Positions 61,967-64,000 of a stretch of 64,000 nt of DNA are shown in pieces. Numbering within the stretch: the stretch's first letter is position 1; every line of letters starts with the position of its first letter. The notes under the pieces are model-generated. The model worked only from the letters and a program-made list of their open reading frames with translations, did not search any database and was not told the origin of the DNA. A program made the translations under genes and the position numbers. Source of the stretch: Pseudomonas sp. GM80 (lineage in GTDB: Bacteria > Pseudomonadota > Gammaproteobacteria > Pseudomonadales > Pseudomonadaceae); NCBI RefSeq assembly GCF_000282515.1, contig NZ_AKJD01000042.1, positions 62,001 through 126,000 on the forward strand, in the 5' to 3' direction.

Positions 61967-62638
61967 ATGATCATTTCACCGGCTGACTGGACAGGCGTCC
62001 CCGCCCCCACCGCCACGTTGCTCGAAGGCCGCTTCATTCGCCTCGAACGCCTCGACCCGGCGCGCCACGGCGAACAACTGTTCGCCGCACTCGAAGGCCC
62101 GGGCGCCGACCCGAAACTCTGGGATTATTTGCCCTACGGGCCGTTCCCGGAACGCAGCGTTTTCGACGCCTGGCTGAACAACCATGCGGCCGCCAGCGAT
62201 CCGTATTTCTTCGCGGTCATCGACCGTGCGAACAATCAGGTGCAAGGCATCCTCAGCCTGATGTCGATCGTCCCGGCGCAGGGCCGCATCGAGATCGGCC
62301 ACGTCACCTTCGGCGCGCCAATGCAGCGCTCGCCGAAAAGCACCGAGGCGGTATATCTGCTGGCCAAACATTCCTTCGACCTCGGCTACCGCCGCCTCGA
62401 ATGGAAATGCAACAACGGCAACGCCCGCTCCAAATACGCCGCCGAACGTCTGGGCTTCAGCTTCGAAGGCGTGTTCCGCCAGCACATGGTGGTCAAAGGC
62501 CAGAACCGCGACACCGCGTGGTACTCGATTGTGGATTCGGAATGGCCTGCGATTGGCGCTGGGTTCGAGCGTTGGTTGAGCGATGAAAACCAGACGCCGG
62601 ATGGCCAGGTGAAAGGCTTGGTTGAGTGCCGTAGCTGA
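61967..62638 (+). CDS. GNAT acetyltransferase, RimJ/RimL type (second)
   Basis: A 223-residue GNAT protein of the RimJ/RimL-like family. Characteristic pieces are LLEGRFIRLERLDPARHGEQLF near 18-40, IEIGHVTFGAPMQRSPKSTEAVYLLAKHSFD near 107-137 and LEWKCNNGNARSKYAAERLGFSFEGVFRQHMVVKGQNRDTAWYSIVDSEW near 145-195. This variant acetylates small molecules or protein N-termini in other bacteria. It begins 12 bases after the first GNAT gene, probably in one operon with it. Confidence 0.93.
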   Translation: MIISPADWTGVPAPTATLLEGRFIRLERLDPARHGEQLFAALEGPGADPKLWDYLPYGPFPERSVFDAWLNNHAAASDPYFFAVIDRANNQVQGILSLMSIVPAQGRIEIGHVTFGAPMQRSPKSTEAVYLLAKHSFDLGYRRLEWKCNNGNARSKYAAERLGFSFEGVFRQHMVVKGQNRDTAWYSIVDSEWPAIGAGFERWLSDENQTPDGQVKGLVECRS

Positions 62639-62648
62639 GGCGCAAAGC

Positions 62649-62691
62649 AAAAGATCGTCCGCACGCGGCCCGAGCCTTCGGACGATCTTTT
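62649..62691. terminator. Hairpin terminator between convergent genes
   Basis: Stem AAAAGATCGTCCG / CGGACGATCTTTT with A and T runs on both sides. It serves the GNAT run (plus) and the methyltransferase (minus). Confidence 0.75.
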
Positions 62692-62701
62692 GATCTGTTT
62701 T

Positions 62702-63616
62702 TCACCCCAGCTTTTGCGCCAGCACCGCAATGTGCTCGGGGCCGATCCCGCAGCAACCGCCCAAATGGCTGGCACCGCGCTGCTGCCAATCTATCGCCCA
62801 GTGCAAGTAACCCGGCGGATCAAGATCCTCGCGCAACGGATCAAGCCCATCATTGGCCGTTGCCTCTTCTGGCTGCGGCGGAAACGCATTGGCGTAAGCG
62901 CCGATATGAATGTTCACCCCCAGGCGTTCGAAGGTTTCACGCGCCGCGTCAATCGCGGCACCGATCACTTCCGGCTGACTGCAATTGAACAGCAACGTCT
63001 CGACGCCCAACTCAGCCGCCACTGCTGCCGCTTCGGCAACCGGCTCGCCAGAGCGCAAGCGCGGTACTTCATCGATGTCTTCGTCCTTCAAGGTGAACGA
63101 CAGCCAGAACGGCTTGCCGTCCTGCGGTAAACCATTGTGGATGGCTCGCGCCTCAATGATCGAGCTCTGGGTTTCCGCCAGCCACAGATCAACATGCGGC
63201 GCCAGGCCGTCGACCAGCGGCGCCAGCAACCCGGGCGCGCGTGCGGCTTCGAACAAGTCCGGTCGATAGGAGCCGAACAGCGGTGGCAACGAGCCGGCCA
63301 CGCGCACGGTTTTTCCCGACGCCTGCACCGCCCGCCGCGCCAATTCACCCGCCAATGCCGCCAGCGCCTGCCCTTCAGCGGCGAAGCGCTCTGCGCCGAT
63401 ATGAAATGGCACCACCGCATAACTGTTGGTGGTAATTACATTGGCACCGCTGGCGATATACGCCGCGTGTACGGCCTCAACCGCTTGCGGCGCTTCGCTC
63501 AGGGCCAGCGCCGACCACTCCGGCTGCCGAAATGGCGCCCCGGCGCGCTGTAACTCACGGCCCATACCGCCATCGAGAATAATCGTGCTGCCTGCGCCCA
63601 TATGCTTTTCACTCAT
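62702..63616 (-). CDS. Homocysteine S-methyltransferase
   Basis: A 304-residue cobalamin-independent methyltransferase (MmuM/BHMT-like). It starts with the family pattern IILDGGMGRELQRAGAPF. The zinc cysteines are in LLFNCSQPEV (near 211) and GGCCGIGPEHIAVLA (near 287-288). It transfers a methyl group from S-methylmethionine or a betaine-like donor to homocysteine. The start is uncertain: ATG 63616 is used; a GTG at 63637 or ATG at 63601 are alternatives. Divergent from the next transporter gene. Confidence 0.92.
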   Translation of the reverse strand: MSEKHMGAGSTIILDGGMGRELQRAGAPFRQPEWSALALSEAPQAVEAVHAAYIASGANVITTNSYAVVPFHIGAERFAAEGQALAALAGELARRAVQASGKTVRVAGSLPPLFGSYRPDLFEAARAPGLLAPLVDGLAPHVDLWLAETQSSIIEARAIHNGLPQDGKPFWLSFTLKDEDIDEVPRLRSGEPVAEAAAVAAELGVETLLFNCSQPEVIGAAIDAARETFERLGVNIHIGAYANAFPPQPEEATANDGLDPLREDLDPPGYLHWAIDWQQRGASHLGGCCGIGPEHIAVLAQKLG

Positions 63617-63714
63617 ATGCTTATGAAAATAACTCACTATCAGAGTCGTTCTTATAACTATTTAATACGCACCATTCGGTTAATAACAACCTCTTTTTTA
63701 CTCAGGGATCGACT

Positions 63715-64000
63715 GTGAAATTTCAACCGCTACTGGCCCTGGGCCTGACGATTCTGGTCGCCTCCACGCAAGCCTTTGCGGGCACCACGCTGGACCGTGT
63801 CGAGCAGAAAAAGCAACTGGTCGGCGTGCTGATGGAGAGTTATCCACCGTTCTCGTTTCTCAACGATCAGAACCAGCTCGACGGCTTCGATGTCGATGTC
63901 GCCAAAGCCGTAGCCGACAAACTCGGGGTCAAGCTGCGCCTCGAAACGCCGTCCTGGGATGTCATCGCCGCCGGTCGCTGGAGCGGCCGTTACGACATCT
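63715..64000 (+). CDS. Amino-acid ABC transporter periplasmic binding protein (partial)
   Basis: The first 95 residues of a type-3 solute-binding protein, cut by the window end. A signal peptide (VKFQPLLALGLTILVASTQAFA-G) is followed by LVGVLMESYPPFSFLNDQNQLDGFDVDVAKAVADKLGV, the SBP_bac_3 entry motif with the YPPFxF ligand loop. The GTG start has AGGGA upstream. It is divergent from the homocysteine methyltransferase, so methionine or a related amino acid is a possible ligand, but this is only context. Confidence 0.88.
   Translation, partial: MKFQPLLALGLTILVASTQAFAGTTLDRVEQKKQLVGVLMESYPPFSFLNDQNQLDGFDVDVAKAVADKLGVKLRLETPSWDVIAAGRWSGRYDI

Overview
The window is about 60% GC chromosomal DNA from a Pseudomonas, almost certainly of the P. 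fluorescens group. The support is gene order (HU gene, rubredoxin reductase, rubredoxin, ubiC-ubiA, phoB-phoR, CorC-like protein, M23 protein, response regulator, phoU-pstB-pstA-pstC-pstS) that follows other Pseudomonas chromosomes, three kinds of abundant P. fluorescens-type REP/REPIN hairpins between genes, and two giant DUF6543/dermonecrotic-toxin-like proteins typical of this group. No rRNA, tRNA, CRISPR array, insertion sequence or prophage was seen.

Region 1 (1-13509, minus strand) is a type VI secretion operon in the order tssA-tssB-tssC-tssE-[accessory block]-tssF-tssG-clpV (clpV runs off the left edge). The order resembles the P. aeruginosa HSI-2 cluster, with no hcp among these genes. 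The unusual part is a 4.7 kb block of about ten small, mostly membrane-anchored genes between tssE and tssF. It has stop/start overlaps at most junctions, three paralogues of one membrane family, two of another, a lipoprotein and a broken PAAR-protein remnant. It looks like a growing and decaying array of accessory or immunity-type genes inside the structural operon, and it is the best candidate here for an undescribed system.

Region 2 (14182-16405) is a three-gene phospholipid cassette: a CDP-alcohol phosphatidyltransferase-like protein with a degenerate catalytic motif, a PlsC-type acyltransferase and a CdsA-type cytidylyltransferase. Region 3 (16444-26394) holds hupA, the rubredoxin electron-transfer pair, ubiquinone genes ubiC-ubiA, a small secreted repeat protein, phoB-phoR, a CNNM/CBS/CorC membrane protein, an M23 peptidase-like protein and a response regulator. 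Region 4 (26406-33612) is the phosphate uptake module phoU-pstB-pstA-pstC-pstS. Pho boxes lie before phoB, pstS and pstC, and a facing one lies between phoB and its divergent neighbour, so PhoR/PhoB, PhoU and the Pst transporter form one regulatory circuit.

Region 5 (33757-49974) is metabolic: an MFS symporter, a hotdog thioesterase, a hexose-6-phosphate mutarotase, a DUF3299 protein, a GlsB/YeaQ membrane protein, purE-purK, a HypT-like LysR regulator divergent from aspA, an AGCS alanine/glycine symporter and an asparaginase. With aspA, the last two form an Asp/Asn/Ala/Gly catabolic neighbourhood. An AraC regulator, an exported ankyrin-like protein and an acetylpolyamine amidohydrolase follow.

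Region 6 (50074-59225) holds two giant tandem paralogues (1530 and 1520 residues) joined by an ATGA overlap. Region 7 (59228-64000) has a MocR regulator whose linker is a 12-bp repeat array resembling DnaA boxes on the opposite strand. It also has a PaiB-like FMN protein, two GNAT acetyltransferases, a homocysteine S-methyltransferase and the start of an amino-acid-binding periplasmic protein.
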